Below, piece after piece: positions 29,251 to 39,384 of a stretch of 54,736 nucleotides of DNA (within the stretch, counting starts at the first letter, position 1; each line of letters begins with the position of its first letter). The stretch comes from an uncultured Nitrosomonas sp. (GTDB lineage: Bacteria; Pseudomonadota; Gammaproteobacteria; Burkholderiales; Nitrosomonadaceae). The notes under the pieces are model-generated. The model worked only from the letters and a program-made list of their open reading frames with translations. It was not told the origin of the DNA and searched no databases. The position numbers and the translations under genes were made by a program. Where the stretch lies: contig CASDLT010000001.1 in assembly GCA_949281375.1 (NCBI GenBank), forward strand, positions 1 through 54,736, in the 5' to 3' direction.

Positions 29251-30135
29251 ATGAAACCGATAAGAAAAGCTGTTTTTCCTGCAGCAGGATTAGGGACGCG
29301 TTTTTTGCCGGCCACTAAAGCAAATCCAAAAGAAATGCTTCCCATCGTTGACAAGCCTCTGATTCAATTTGCCGCTGAAGAAGCGGTAGCCGCTGGGATT
29401 GATGTGCTGATTTTCATTATCGGACGTAACAAAAGCTCAATACCTGATCACTTTGACAAGGCTTTCGAATTGGAAGCTATCTTAGAAGCTGGTGAGAAAG
29501 AGGATATGCTTGACGTCGTCCGAAATATTTTACCTCCTCATGTGGATTGCGTTTATATCCGCCAGGCTGAAGCGTTGGGTCTCGGGCATGCGGTATTGTG
29601 TGCACAGTCGGTAGTTGGGGATGAACCGTTTGCAGTTTTGCTGGCGGATGATCTGATTGACGCGGGTGAGCGCACTTGTTTGAATCAAATGGTGGATATG
29701 TACAATCAACATCACTGTTCAATTCTTGGAATTGAACAGGTACCTCACCAGGCAGTCAATCGATACGGCATCATTGATAGTCAGCCGATAGATGATAGTC
29801 TTTTCAGAGTCAATGCAATTGTTGAGAAACCACCAATCGATAAGGCGCCTTCTAACTTGGCCGTCGTTGGGCGATATATTCTGACCCCTCGTATTTTTAA
29901 GTTACTGGAACAAACCCAACGCGGTGCCGGGAATGAAATTCAGCTGACTGACGGGATAGCTAAACTGTTGAAGGAAGAATCAGTCTTGGGTTATGAGTTT
30001 GATGGTAAACGTTTCGATTGTGGGAGCAAATCAGGCTATTTGAAGGCGACCGTAGAATTCGCACTTCAACACCCTGAACTCAAGGAAGAATTCGACGATT
30101 ATTTGCAAAATCTCTTCAAAACCTCAAAATCATAA
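29251..30135 (+). CDS. galU: UTP-glucose-1-phosphate uridylyltransferase
   Basis: 294 residues from ATG 29251; GAGGAG at 29235-29240 precedes it, and an upstream reading adds six residues. The motifs are [34 protein letters not shown] and [12 protein letters not shown]. It makes UDP-glucose, the substrate for the GalE encoded just upstream. Its end converges on acnA with a 37-bp gap. Confidence 0.95.
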   Translation: MKPIRKAVFPAAGLGTRFLPATKANPKEMLPIVDKPLIQFAAEEAVAAGIDVLIFIIGRNKSSIPDHFDKAFELEAILEAGEKEDMLDVVRNILPPHVDCVYIRQAEALGLGHAVLCAQSVVGDEPFAVLLADDLIDAGERTCLNQMVDMYNQHHCSILGIEQVPHQAVNRYGIIDSQPIDDSLFRVNAIVEKPPIDKAPSNLAVVGRYILTPRIFKLLEQTQRGAGNEIQLTDGIAKLLKEESVLGYEFDGKRFDCGSKSGYLKATVEFALQHPELKEEFDDYLQNLFKTSKS

Positions 30136-30172
30136 ACCAAGCTGTTCATTAAATTGAAATAAATTAAGCCAC

Positions 30173-33118
30173 TCATTCGTGGTTCATTAATTCTCTTAGC
30201 ACATACGGCAAAATACCCCCCTGTTTGTAATAATCGACTTCGATAGCGGTATCAATACGGCACAGAAGCTGCACGGATGAGCTGCTGCCATTTTTGCGGT
30301 GAATGGTCAGCCTCACTTCCTGCTGAGGTTGAATGCCACCCAGTTCTGAAATATCGAATTGCTCGTTTCCAGTTATATTGAGCGATTCCACACTGTCATT
30401 ATTCTTGAATTGCAAGGGCAGTACGCCCATGCCAATCAGGTTGCTGCGGTGGATGCGTTCAAAGCTGGTGGCGATCACTGCTTTGACACCGAGAAGCTGA
30501 GTTCCTTTTGCGGCCCAATCCCGACTTGAGCCTGTGCCATACTCTTTGCCTCCAAACACAATCGTGGCAACGCCTTTCGATTGATACTTCATGGCAGCAT
30601 CGTAAATACTCATTTGTTCGGGTTCGCTGCCGGAACCATCATAATAAAGGGTAACGCCACCTTCGGAGCCCGGGATCATCAGATTTTTAATACGTACATT
30701 GGCGAATGTGCCACGCATCATGACCTCATGATTGCCGCGGCGGGCGCCATAGCTATTAAAATCAGCTTTGGAAACATGATGATCCAATAGATACTGACCC
30801 GCAGGAGAGGTTTCTTTGATGGCCCCGGCGGGGCTGATATGATCCGTAGTGACCGAATCGCCAAATACTCCCAGGGCATAGGCATTAGTGATGTCAGTTT
30901 CTGCAGAGCTTGTTACTGAACTTTGCAAGGAGAAATTCTCGAAAAAAGGTGGTTCGGCAATATAGGTAGAAGACGGCCAGTTATAAGTTTGCCCAGTGAC
31001 TGAAGTTACGTTGTTCCATAACGGATGATTCTTGGTGAAGTTACTGTACAGTCGCTGGAAGGTATCCGCGTTTGTGGCGAATTTCAGCAATGCATGAATT
31101 TCTGCGCTACTTGGCCAGATATCTTTAAGCCAGACGGGTTGGTTGTTTTTGCCGATGCCGAGGGGTTCGTCGATCAAATCTTTCAAGACTGTGCCAGCGA
31201 TCGCGTATGCAACAACCAACGGAGGAGAGGCCAGAAAATTGGCGCGAATATTGGAATGAATACGTGCTTCGAAGTTGCGGTTTCCCGATAAGACCGCCGC
31301 ACAGATTAGATCATTTTTTACGATGCTTTCTTCAATTGGATCGGCCAAAGGTCCAGTATTTCCAATGCACGTCGTGCAACCGTAACCCACCAAATCAAAG
31401 CCCAATTGCTCAAGATAAGGCAATAATCCGGTCACGGTTAAATAATCGGTTACTACCCGGGAGCCCGGCGCCAGCGATGTTTTGATATGCTGCTTGACGG
31501 ATAATCCTTTTTCTACTGCCTTTTTAGCCAGTAATCCTGCGGCCAGTAAAACACTCGGATTGGAAGTATTGGTGCAAGAAGTGATGGCAGCGATGAGCAC
31601 GTCGCCATGGCCTAAATTAATCGAAGATGCGCTTAATTCACTTTCCGGTGTTTTGAACGTATTCGGTGTAGGATGATTGGCCGTCATTTCGGTAATGTGA
31701 CGTGCAACCATGCGGCGCTCTGTGTCTGCAGGCGCTTGCTGATGAGGGAGGTCATGATCGCCCTCCGCTGTATTTACTGAACTAACGGTCGATTGACGGT
31801 TTTCGTCAATTGTATGAACACCGATGTCCGTGCAAACCTCTTGATCCTGAGTGCGAGTATTGCGGGTCAAATAACGCTGATGAATATCGTTGTCTTGTTT
31901 GCCATATCCGCTCTCCTTGATAGGTTTGTTGAAGAGCTCAATAAATTTTGACTTGATTGCTGATAGTTCGATTCGGTCTTGAGGGCGTTTGGGCCCTGCA
32001 AGTGATGGAACCACTGCATTTAAATCGAGAGATAATTCGATTGTGTAATCAATCTCGCCCTTTTTGGGTATGCCATACATTTCCTGTGCTTTGAAATAAG
32101 CTTGGAATGCGGCAATTTCTTGCTGAGTTCGTCCTGTGCCCTGGAAGTATTCGATAGTGACGTCATCGACTGGAAAAAAACCCATCGTTGCACCATATTC
32201 AGGTGCCATGTTAGCTATAGTAGCCCGATCAGGCAGTGCCAAGGTAGAAGTGCCTTCGCCAAAAAATTCCACAAATTTTCCCACGACATTGGCTTTGCGT
32301 AACATTTCAGTAATTGTCAGCACCAGATCGGTAGCAGTAACGCCTTCTCGCAATTCACCGGTCAAATGAACACCGACGACATCCGGTGTCAGAAAATAAA
32401 CGGGTTGTCCTAGCATGCCTGCTTCAGCTTCGATACCACCGACCCCCCATCCCACGACACCGATACTGTTGATCATCGTGGTATGGGAATCTGTTCCCAC
32501 CAAAGTATCCGGGAAAATGATTCCATTTTTTTGGTGTACGCCACGAGCTAGATACTCAAGATTGACTTGATGCACAATTCCTATTCCCGGAGGGATGACT
32601 TTGAAAGTATCAAAAGCTTGCATTCCCCATTTGATGAACTGATAGCGTTCGTTATTTCTGGAAAATTCAATTTCCATATTTTGTTCAAGCGCATCTTTAG
32701 TGCCATAGTGATCAACCTGAATGGAGTGATCAACAACAAGATCCACTGGGACAAGCGGTTCAATTCGCTTGGGGTTCTTGCCCAATCTAACCGCCGCGCT
32801 ACGCATGGCAGCCAAGTCTACCAATAGCGGTACACCGGTAAAATCTTGCAGGACGATGCGCGAAACAACGAAAGGTATTTCATCCACTCGAGCCGCATTG
32901 GGTTTCCAGTTTGCTAATTGCCGGATGTGAGTTTCGGTAATTTTTTTATTGTCATAATTGCGTAATACCGATTCCAATATGATTCGGATCGAGATGGGTA
33001 AACGAGAAATCTTGCCGATGCCACTTTTTTCCAGAGCGGGAAGTGAGTAAAAGGATGCCTTATCTGTCTGAGTAATCGCTAATGTATGCAGAGTATTCAA
33101 AAAATTGTGATTCGTCAT
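30173..33118 (-). CDS. acnA: Aconitate hydratase (AcnA type) with a hydrophilic insertion
   Basis: 981 residues, about 90 more than the roughly 890 of Escherichia coli AcnA. Iron-sulfur ligands are in [13 protein letters not shown] and [11 protein letters not shown]; substrate-site segments include [22 protein letters not shown] and [17 protein letters not shown]. Residues about 400-495 form a polar stretch (starting near [15 protein letters not shown], passing [11 protein letters not shown], ending before [12 protein letters not shown]) that E. coli AcnA does not have. It converts citrate to isocitrate in the TCA cycle. The gene stands alone, convergent with galU. Confidence 0.94.
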   Translation of the reverse strand: MTNHNFLNTLHTLAITQTDKASFYSLPALEKSGIGKISRLPISIRIILESVLRNYDNKKITETHIRQLANWKPNAARVDEIPFVVSRIVLQDFTGVPLLVDLAAMRSAAVRLGKNPKRIEPLVPVDLVVDHSIQVDHYGTKDALEQNMEIEFSRNNERYQFIKWGMQAFDTFKVIPPGIGIVHQVNLEYLARGVHQKNGIIFPDTLVGTDSHTTMINSIGVVGWGVGGIEAEAGMLGQPVYFLTPDVVGVHLTGELREGVTATDLVLTITEMLRKANVVGKFVEFFGEGTSTLALPDRATIANMAPEYGATMGFFPVDDVTIEYFQGTGRTQQEIAAFQAYFKAQEMYGIPKKGEIDYTIELSLDLNAVVPSLAGPKRPQDRIELSAIKSKFIELFNKPIKESGYGKQDNDIHQRYLTRNTRTQDQEVCTDIGVHTIDENRQSTVSSVNTAEGDHDLPHQQAPADTERRMVARHITEMTANHPTPNTFKTPESELSASSINLGHGDVLIAAITSCTNTSNPSVLLAAGLLAKKAVEKGLSVKQHIKTSLAPGSRVVTDYLTVTGLLPYLEQLGFDLVGYGCTTCIGNTGPLADPIEESIVKNDLICAAVLSGNRNFEARIHSNIRANFLASPPLVVAYAIAGTVLKDLIDEPLGIGKNNQPVWLKDIWPSSAEIHALLKFATNADTFQRLYSNFTKNHPLWNNVTSVTGQTYNWPSSTYIAEPPFFENFSLQSSVTSSAETDITNAYALGVFGDSVTTDHISPAGAIKETSPAGQYLLDHHVSKADFNSYGARRGNHEVMMRGTFANVRIKNLMIPGSEGGVTLYYDGSGSEPEQMSIYDAAMKYQSKGVATIVFGGKEYGTGSSRDWAAKGTQLLGVKAVIATSFERIHRSNLIGMGVLPLQFKNNDSVESLNITGNEQFDISELGGIQPQQEVRLTIHRKNGSSSSVQLLCRIDTAIEVDYYKQGGILPYVLRELMNHE

Positions 33119-34131
33119 GGTATTCCTAAAGATAATGCAAATGTTGATAAAGTATAGTGCTTGAAATCACCTGTGTCACATCAGTTTAAAGTAATTACAT
33201 CTTAAGTAGGTTCTTACCTCAGATAAAGTCATTTCTCCTTATATAAATCATTGTGGATGGCGACTCAACTGCTTTGGGGCGCTGATTTTGCCATTGATTG
33301 ATCGTGAAGACAGGGCTCATAAAATCCGCGAAGTCAATTTCTTTTCTTTAAAGCCTCCGAAAACCTGCTTGCCTCGCTCTGAATTGCTGTTTCTGAATGA
33401 AGAAACAGGTATTGTCACAGAAGGGGCGGTGACTGAATAACAATGATTGCAGATTCCTGAAGGCGTCCAACTAGCAAGAGCTTATATGTATGCAATCTTG
33501 CAAAAGGTTGAAGTAGAAGACAACGTGATCGTTACTTTTTTTTAATCATGATCGTTGACGATTGCAAGCAGCATCCAGCCTTTTCCGGCAATTGAATACT
33601 TCGATGCTTTCTCCCATAAATATAAGTGCAGATCATTTTCCCGTTGCTGGATGAAGCTTGCACCTATCCGTTCATGAAAAAATTAAAATATGATAATAAT
33701 CTTGGTTGAGCTGGTATTTTTACTGCATGATGATTCTGGAACGAGTTGATCGGAAGGATGGTTTGTGGATATCGATGCTGAGAAGGGCGGGTAGCTTTTG
33801 CTTCCATCGGCCCTGACCATAGTTTCATCCCGCTTGTTCGGCCCAAGGCAAATCGTTTGTTGTCTTGGAGACACAACCGTGTCATGTACAGGAAGCGCAA
33901 CGATATCGAACGATTGTTCAGAAGACTCTAGGGATTCCTCCGCATGTTCTCCAGGTTCGATAAACTTGATGTCGTTTTCTGTTGATGTCAGGAGGTAAGT
34001 ATCCCGCGGATAACGCACACTCAGAGAAAAATTTTTTCTGACCGAGTGATCAGTTAGAGCTTATTCATCTTTCGTTAATTTTTCTCCGGTATCCTTGTGT
34101 TCCATACACAACGCACAGATTGAGTTCGATC
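33119..34131. other. About 1 kb without a supportable gene; possible gene remains
   Basis: The plus strand has a stretch without stops from about 33209 to 33439 (reading ...LPLIDREDRAHKIREVNFFSL..., stop TAA 33437-33439) with no start codon of good context. The minus strand has a 111-codon reading 33683-34018 with an unrecognised, Ser/Glu-rich product. A plus-strand 66-codon reading overlaps it. Neither has an obvious family or ribosome site, so I treat the stretch as intergenic or decayed. A palindrome CAGAAAAAATTTTTCTC lies near 34021-34041. Confidence 0.35.
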
Positions 34132-34971
34132 ATGTCAATACCAAATGTACAGAATTCGAGTGAAGTGTCCCAAAAATGGAATTTGCACCAATGGTTAAGC
34201 GCTATTGACGAGCAATTTCACAAGCGAGACTTCCGCCAGGCCCGCAATTTGATCTCGCAGGCGTTACCGATCTTTCCAGACCATGCCATGCTTCGGAACA
34301 GATTACTCATGGTGGACTCACGCTGGAGTGAGTCGATTTCAAGCCGGGGGATTCATCTCGTTACACCGAACGAGCATGATTTATCCTATTTGCAGCGATG
34401 CTATACCGATGAAGTGTTCATGCAACAATTTCTGCCAATGGGAAGAAAAAAACAAAGCACTGAGGCCATTCAGCATGCACTCAGACAAAGTGAATTTTCT
34501 GTTGCCCATTACCGGAGCATGCATCGAATCATTAAAAAAGAAGTGCCTTCCACTCCCGAACGATCCTTCTCTCAATGTGACCTCAAACCGATCGGACTGG
34601 CAAGTTTGGTGGACATTCAAATTGCGCACAGGCGCGCCGATCTGCTTGTCGGCATTCCCGATCACAGTGAGCGCCAAAGGGCCACGGCTGTTGCCATGAT
34701 GCTTATCATGGACCTTGCCTTCAACGAAATTGGATTGCATAAATTGACATCGCTCGTGCTGGCCAATAACCCTCATTCGCAGCGAAGTACCGTGGCGATT
34801 GGATTTACCCAGGAAGGCTTGCGCCGCCAGCATCTGTGTGATCCACAAACCCTACAATGGCTGGATTGCTATGAAAACGGCATTGTTGTGGATGATTTTC
34901 GCCATAACCCTATTATTGCGCGCGTATCGAAAAGATTACTCGGGCGGGATATTACTACGAAACCAGTTTGA
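34132..34971 (+). CDS. GNAT-fold N-acetyltransferase-like protein with an N-terminal helical segment
   Basis: 279 residues from ATG 34132 (a TTG at 34120 would add four). Residues about 10-65 resemble a single TPR-like helical hairpin (AIDEQFHKRDFRQARNLISQ). The rest matches a RimJ/RimL-type GNAT domain: GIHLVTPNEHDLSYLQR at the start, ATAVAMMLIMDLAFNEIGLHKL before the acetyl-CoA binding region, and STVAIGFTQEGLRR. The substrate is unknown. It ends 122 bp before the large RTX gene on the same strand. HlyC-type toxin acyltransferases also have a GNAT-like fold, but I see no HlyC-specific motif, so a link to RTX modification is only a guess. Confidence 0.7.
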   Translation: MSIPNVQNSSEVSQKWNLHQWLSAIDEQFHKRDFRQARNLISQALPIFPDHAMLRNRLLMVDSRWSESISSRGIHLVTPNEHDLSYLQRCYTDEVFMQQFLPMGRKKQSTEAIQHALRQSEFSVAHYRSMHRIIKKEVPSTPERSFSQCDLKPIGLASLVDIQIAHRRADLLVGIPDHSERQRATAVAMMLIMDLAFNEIGLHKLTSLVLANNPHSQRSTVAIGFTQEGLRRQHLCDPQTLQWLDCYENGIVVDDFRHNPIIARVSKRLLGRDITTKPV

Positions 34972-35093
34972 AGAATAATCACGTAAAGGAGGAATCGGAA
35001 AATGATGAATTAACGATTATGTATCAGTTGCATGCCTTGAAATGAAACATCCTTAGTTTGTAAATCAAGTATCTCAATTAATAGGGGAATATT

Positions 35094-36944
35094 ATGACTG
35101 CATATATTGGTACTAATGGAAGCGATACTCTGGTGGGCCTTGATGATGTATCCGATGATTTGACAGGCAAGTTGGGTAACGATGTTCTTATAGGCGGCGA
35201 GGGATTTGCAATGGATTGGGCTCATTATGATAGTGCGCCAGCCGCAGTGACAGTCAATCTGGCGGCGGGTACCGCTACCGGTGGAGATGGCAATGATACC
35301 TTGAATGGTATCGAAGGGGTGACAGGCAGCAAGTTTAACGATACGTTACGAAGTGGCGCCGGTTTCGAATCGAGTATTTTATATGGTGGTGCCGGGAATG
35401 ATGTATTGATTGGTGATGCTGGTTTTGATTCACTGAAGGGGGGAAGCGGCAATGACGCACTGACTGGTGGGGAAGGTTTTGATTCTGCCGATTACTCGGA
35501 TGCTACGTCAGCTGTAACTGTCAACCTCAGCACTGGCACCGCAACTGGTGGGGCTGGAAATGATACGCTCTCAGGTATAGAAGACGTTATCGGGAGCGCC
35601 TTCAATGATATTCTGGTTGGAAACATCAATACTTCCGGTGGTAATAATTTATATGGAGGCAAAGGTAACGATTCCCTAATTGCTGGCGATAACAGCTTCA
35701 ACTGGTTGGAAGGTGGCGATGGCAACGACTCGTTGTTAGGAAGTAATGGCAACGATACGCTTATTGGTGGATTAGGTGCGGATATTTTGTCTGGTGGAGA
35801 TGGCTGGGGTACCGATACAGTTGATTATTTTGATGCATCTTCGGCAGTAACAGTAAATCTGGAGAATGGAACGGCATCAGGAGGTGCAGGAAACGATATT
35901 CTGAAAGGTATCGAGCAAGTTGCTGGCAGCTCTTATAACGACACAATTATCGGTGGAACTGGGAACAATTGGTTGTGGGGTTCAAACGGCAATGATGTAT
36001 TGGTTGGCGGAGATGGTTTTGATAACCTGGAAGGCGGTTTTGATGATGATACGCTAACAGGAGGAGCAGGTGACGATCAGTTGAATGGTGGTTGGGGAAA
36101 TGATGTTCTGACTGGAGGAAAGGGTACTGATTGGGCGAATTTCTTTGATAGTAGTGTGACGGTCAATCTTGCCAAGGGTATAGCCACTAGCGCGGGAGGC
36201 AACGATACGCTGCAGGAGATTGAAAATGTTAATGGCAGTTTCGATGCTGATACCCTGATCGGCGATGCCAATGCCAATACTTTGAATGGCGGGCAAGGAA
36301 ATGATTGGCTAACTGGAGGGCAAGGAGACGATACCTTAATTGGATATAAAGATGTCGACTGGGCTAGTTATAGCGATGCCACTTTTGCAGTGAACGTGGA
36401 TCTCGCTGCGGGAACAGCAATAGGCGGTGCTGGTAATGATATTTTACAAGAGATCGAGAACGTTCAAGGAAGCCAGTTTAACGATACCCTGAAGGGTGAC
36501 GGTGGAGATAACAGTCTGGATGGTGGAGCCGGCAATGATGCGCTGAACGGAGGAGGCGGGCTGGATACGCTGAAGGGAGGCGCCGGCAATGACAAACTTG
36601 ACGGGAAGCAGGGGCAAGATACATTGACAGGTGGGGGCGGCAATGACATTTTCAAATTCACCGTGAATGGTATCGCTGACAAGATTACGGACTTCAATGT
36701 GATCAACGATACCATTCAGCTTGAGAATGGCATATTCAACGCGCTGACTACGACGGGTGTTTTGGCTGCTGATCAATTCAAGGTGGGTGCTAAAGCTGCC
36801 GATGCCAATGACTTTGTCATCTATAACAAGGCCGCAGGTTCATTGTTATATGATGCTGATGGCAACGGGGCCAATGAGGCAGTTCAAATCGCTACGGTAG
36901 GTACAGGTTTGAACATGACAAATGCCGACATCGTCGTAATTTAG
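35094..36944 (+). CDS. Large RTX calcium-binding secreted protein with repeated 45-residue modules
   Basis: 616 residues. There are many RTX nonapeptides (GGAGNDTLSG, GGDGNDSLLG and similar). Interleaved are five copies of a module of about 45 residues of the form AVTVNL..GTATGGAGNDTLSGIE..GS.FNDTL, beginning near residues 45, 135, 245, 355 and 430. The last about 95 residues, ending TNADIVVI, are glycine-poor and related to the C-terminus of the RTX protein at 3107 (DTIQLENGIF... against DTIVLENAIF...), probably a type I export signal. There is no N-terminal signal peptide, as expected for that route. The start has AATAGGGGAATATT before ATG. A terminator follows. Function unknown; biofilm or surface role is typical. 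Confidence 0.85.
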   Translation: MTAYIGTNGSDTLVGLDDVSDDLTGKLGNDVLIGGEGFAMDWAHYDSAPAAVTVNLAAGTATGGDGNDTLNGIEGVTGSKFNDTLRSGAGFESSILYGGAGNDVLIGDAGFDSLKGGSGNDALTGGEGFDSADYSDATSAVTVNLSTGTATGGAGNDTLSGIEDVIGSAFNDILVGNINTSGGNNLYGGKGNDSLIAGDNSFNWLEGGDGNDSLLGSNGNDTLIGGLGADILSGGDGWGTDTVDYFDASSAVTVNLENGTASGGAGNDILKGIEQVAGSSYNDTIIGGTGNNWLWGSNGNDVLVGGDGFDNLEGGFDDDTLTGGAGDDQLNGGWGNDVLTGGKGTDWANFFDSSVTVNLAKGIATSAGGNDTLQEIENVNGSFDADTLIGDANANTLNGGQGNDWLTGGQGDDTLIGYKDVDWASYSDATFAVNVDLAAGTAIGGAGNDILQEIENVQGSQFNDTLKGDGGDNSLDGGAGNDALNGGGGLDTLKGGAGNDKLDGKQGQDTLTGGGGNDIFKFTVNGIADKITDFNVINDTIQLENGIFNALTTTGVLAADQFKVGAKAADANDFVIYNKAAGSLLYDADGNGANEAVQIATVGTGLNMTNADIVVI

Positions 36945-37026
36945 CAAATCGATAGGAAAATTGGCAGTTTTCAGATTTTTTGAAATTGCTGATCAATTTT
37001 AACAAGCAACTCCGGCAATTTAATTG

Positions 37027-37057
37027 TTCGGCGGCATTTTGTCGCCGAATTTTCTTT
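37027..37057 (+). terminator. Rho-independent terminator after the large RTX gene
   Basis: TTCGGCG (37027-37033) pairs with CGCCGAA (37043-37049), a 7-bp GC-rich stem with a 9-base loop, followed by TTTTCTTT. It is 82 bp after the stop codon. The same DNA lies near an IS3 remnant, so part of it may be insertion-derived. Confidence 0.6.
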
Positions 37058-37144
37058 GTCTCTACCAATGCTTTCTTTGCGTAATGGCAAAACTTGATGA
37101 TTTGTTCCATTGGGGGAAGGCAGAGGAAATACCCATCGATATTC

Positions 37145-37449
37145 TTATCGATCAGTCTCTCTGTGATACTTGAACTCAGTGAATTCGCTTTTACCAAAGT
37201 GTTCCCTGTGCTGATCAATAAACACCATCTTTACTTCTGCCGGCGGTCGAGCGCCGCCTGGGCAAAATATGCTGATGCTTTTCGTAATATCTCATTGGCG
37301 CGCTTTAATTCCCGATTCTCGCTTTCCAATTCCTTGAGCCGCTCGCGATCAGAAGTCGATAACCGCCTTCGAATACCTTGATCTGTTTCTGACTGGTGCA
37401 CCCAGCTACGCAGAATTTCCGGCGAACAACCGATCTTCGATGCTATGGA
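37145..37449 (-). mobile_element. IS3-family insertion sequence remnant (orfA end and start of orfB)
   Basis: On the minus strand 37231-37449 encodes the C-terminal part of an IS3 Orf[37 protein letters not shown] and the usual [15 protein letters not shown] ending. A second frame from ATG 37228 reads MVFIDQHREHFG, the standard OrfB start, and stops at 37145 after 27 codons. There is no catalytic core, so it is dead. Its left end runs toward the RTX terminator and its right end cuts a LuxR-type gene. Confidence 0.8.
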
Positions 37450-37724
37450 TAATATCGCTGCCCACTGCGATTCATATTCCTGCGGAGGTGCGTGTTGCCA
37501 TTGCTCTGCTTGAATGCAGTTCGGTGCAGAAAGTGGCTAATCACCTCAATATCAGTCCTTATACGGTGCGCACTCACTTAAAACATATCTTTACCAAATT
37601 AAATATCAACCCTGATTCAGAGTTATATGAGATGAAAGTTGAAACGATAAATCATGAGGATATGTTAAATAATCTATACATTTTTGATATCGAATCGAAA
37701 AATACCATTGCTGAATACCTATAA
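37440..37724 (+). pseudogene. C-terminal fragment of a LuxR-type transcription regulator
   Basis: The reading contains a GerE/LuxR helix-turn-helix: [38 protein letters not shown]. The sensory N-terminus is missing: upstream DNA is the IS3 remnant, and the first codons are shared with it. The remaining 94 codons continue without stop into an odd tail (DIESKNTIAEYL). It may still be transcribed but can only give an orphan DNA-binding domain. Most likely an IS insertion followed by deletion. Confidence 0.7.
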
Positions 37725-38039
37725 CAGCTTTAGAAAATGAATTGCAGGGGAGAAATTTATAATAGAGCTTGGGATTCTGCGGTAGCTGAGGAAAAGGTAA
37801 ACAACGACGAAAGAATGGATTACATTATATTTAAATGTTGCAAAGACGGCCTATTGAATAGCTGATTTATGCCAGGGCGGGTTTATATAGACAAAGTTTT
37901 GGCATGCACTTAAAGTAAAACAGATAATTTTGTGTGCTGAATATTTCTTTTCTGAGATACGGATATCTTCCTAGATGCTAATAAATATCAAGTAATTGTT
38001 TAATGATTCACTAAATATTATGGGCCATTGCTGTCATCA
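37725..38039. other. Unassigned AT-rich stretch
   Basis: No start with a ribosome site followed by a sensible open frame on either strand; no RNA pattern recognised. It lies between the LuxR fragment and a deleted IS element. Confidence 0.4.
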
Positions 38040-38518
38040 AAGCTTGAATCGATACTTTCTGTAAACCCGAAAAAGGGCGCGCCTTATAGTCCGCGGTATT
38101 GCTTGGCTTCAGCGAATAACTCTTCTATCGCCCATTTCCGCGGTATCATCTAGGATAAAGGCTTTGGTTTCTTGCCGTCCACGAACCTTATCGACTTCAA
38201 GCTGATGCGGGTTCTGATAGACAAATCGAGCTCTGCCTCTGGCCGACCCCGGTAAGCAAACAGTTCGCAGGGACATATGCGGCTGTGACCGCCCATAATT
38301 CGGTATCGTTTGATCAACCAGCTATACAATTTTTCATAAGGGGTAGAGAAAATGTCCTTTTGGCCATTGATATCGATCAGCTTGACTGTGATACTTGAAT
38401 GAAGTGGACGTGAGTTTACCTTGCATTGATCTTTACCAGGAATTGAAAGTGAAGCTCCTATTTTTTATCAACTCACCGCAGTATGAGGGTTTCTTAACAG
38501 GCCATCTGAACTACTACA
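38040..38518 (-). mobile_element. IS1182-type element remnant with a large internal deletion
   Basis: On the minus strand 38518-38395 matches the left end of the better preserved copy at 54432-54310: the terminal TGTAGTAGTTCAGATGGCC and the start of the transposase leader are shared. After that 38345-38040 reads transposase-like pieces in shifting frames (YRIMGGHSRICPCELFAYRG, EELFAEAKQYRGL). The latter resembles the C-terminus of IS1182 transposases. The catalytic middle is absent and stops interrupt all frames. Confidence 0.6.
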
Positions 38519-38660
38519 AATTAAATCACCAGAATATCTGCATTGGTCATTGTTAGCCTGGAACTCTACGTGGCAATTTGTTGAATAGCTCCAGCGCCAT
38601 TGCCGTCTGCGTCATAAAGTAGGGCCACTGTTACAAAGGAATGGAACACAGTTCAATCAG

Positions 38661-38987
38661 ATGGACTGTCAACTCACTGAGTTTAGACAACTTAATATTT
38701 ACTGGGTTGATTTGGAACCCACTCAGGGTGCTGGAACGCAAAAACTGCGACCTTACGTGATCCTTCAAAGTGATCTGGTGAATACACAATCAAAAACTTT
38801 GATTGTGTCCGCTCTACTACTTAATCATAAGTCTTGACCACTTGTAGTTAATTTGATGCCAACAATTGACAATGGATCGGACAAAGATCGTCATATTAAT
38901 TTCAAACAACTACGTGCAATTGATATTTCTCGAATTTTCAAAAAGCATGGAAAAATTGAGAATCAATGCTTACAGGTAATCAAATAA
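38661..38987 (+). pseudogene. MazF/PemK-type toxin gene broken by one in-frame TGA
   Basis: Reading 38661-38987 as one frame gives about 108 codons, the normal length of a MazF/PemK toxin. NIYWVDLEPTQGAG and LRPYVILQSDLVNTQSKTLIV match the N-terminal half, and INFKQLRAIDISRIFKKHGKI matches the C-terminal half. The only defect is TGA at 38835-38837. No antitoxin gene is recognisable upstream, where IS remains end 140 bp away. MazF proteins cleave mRNA; here the stop probably silences it. A sequencing error or read-through is the alternative. Confidence 0.75.
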
Positions 38988-39033
38988 GCTTTAACCATTT
39001 AATTTGATTGAGTCGCTCACAAACCTGAACAAA

Positions 39034-39379
39034 CTAACTATCACCAAGCTTGCCCAGTGGATGTGGTTTTGCACTATGTACCCGCCAATCAAATGACCTA
39101 GGTTGATGGTACAGCACATAACATAACATAACTAATCTGTTCTATCTTACGTTTAGTGGTTTTGCCTGCGGCCGCCGCAAAAGGATTATCAGCATTGTAT
39201 TCGGGGGTAGTCATTGGCAAACAAATCGACAGCGAAGTTTTATCGTTAAAGATGCGTGGGAATAATACAAGTAATGGATCAATATCGCACATTTCTTGTC
39301 CGGCTTGTGGGTTGCAGTCAATCCAAATAATGTCCTGACGATCAGGTACCCACAAGTTAGCACTAGCGATTTTCACCAT
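39034..39379 (-). pseudogene. Second MazF-type toxin gene, frameshifted
   Basis: The minus-strand frame from ATG 39379 reads MVKIASANLWVPDRQDIIWI then DCNPQAGQEMCDIDPLLVL and LPMTTPEYNADNPFAAAAG, a clear MazF N-terminal and central part. It then loses frame near residues 78-93. The expected C-terminus is found in another frame, VLYHQPRSFDWRVHSAKPH, down to TAG at 39034-39036. At least one indel lies around 39100-39140. A MazE remnant is directly upstream, so this was a mazEF pair. Confidence 0.75.
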
Positions 39380-39384
39380 GCTCA

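Noticed and set aside
35094..36944. Periodic DNA repeats resembling a CRISPR array
   Set aside because: The period follows RTX codons in a single open frame, the copies are diverged, and there are no unique spacers.
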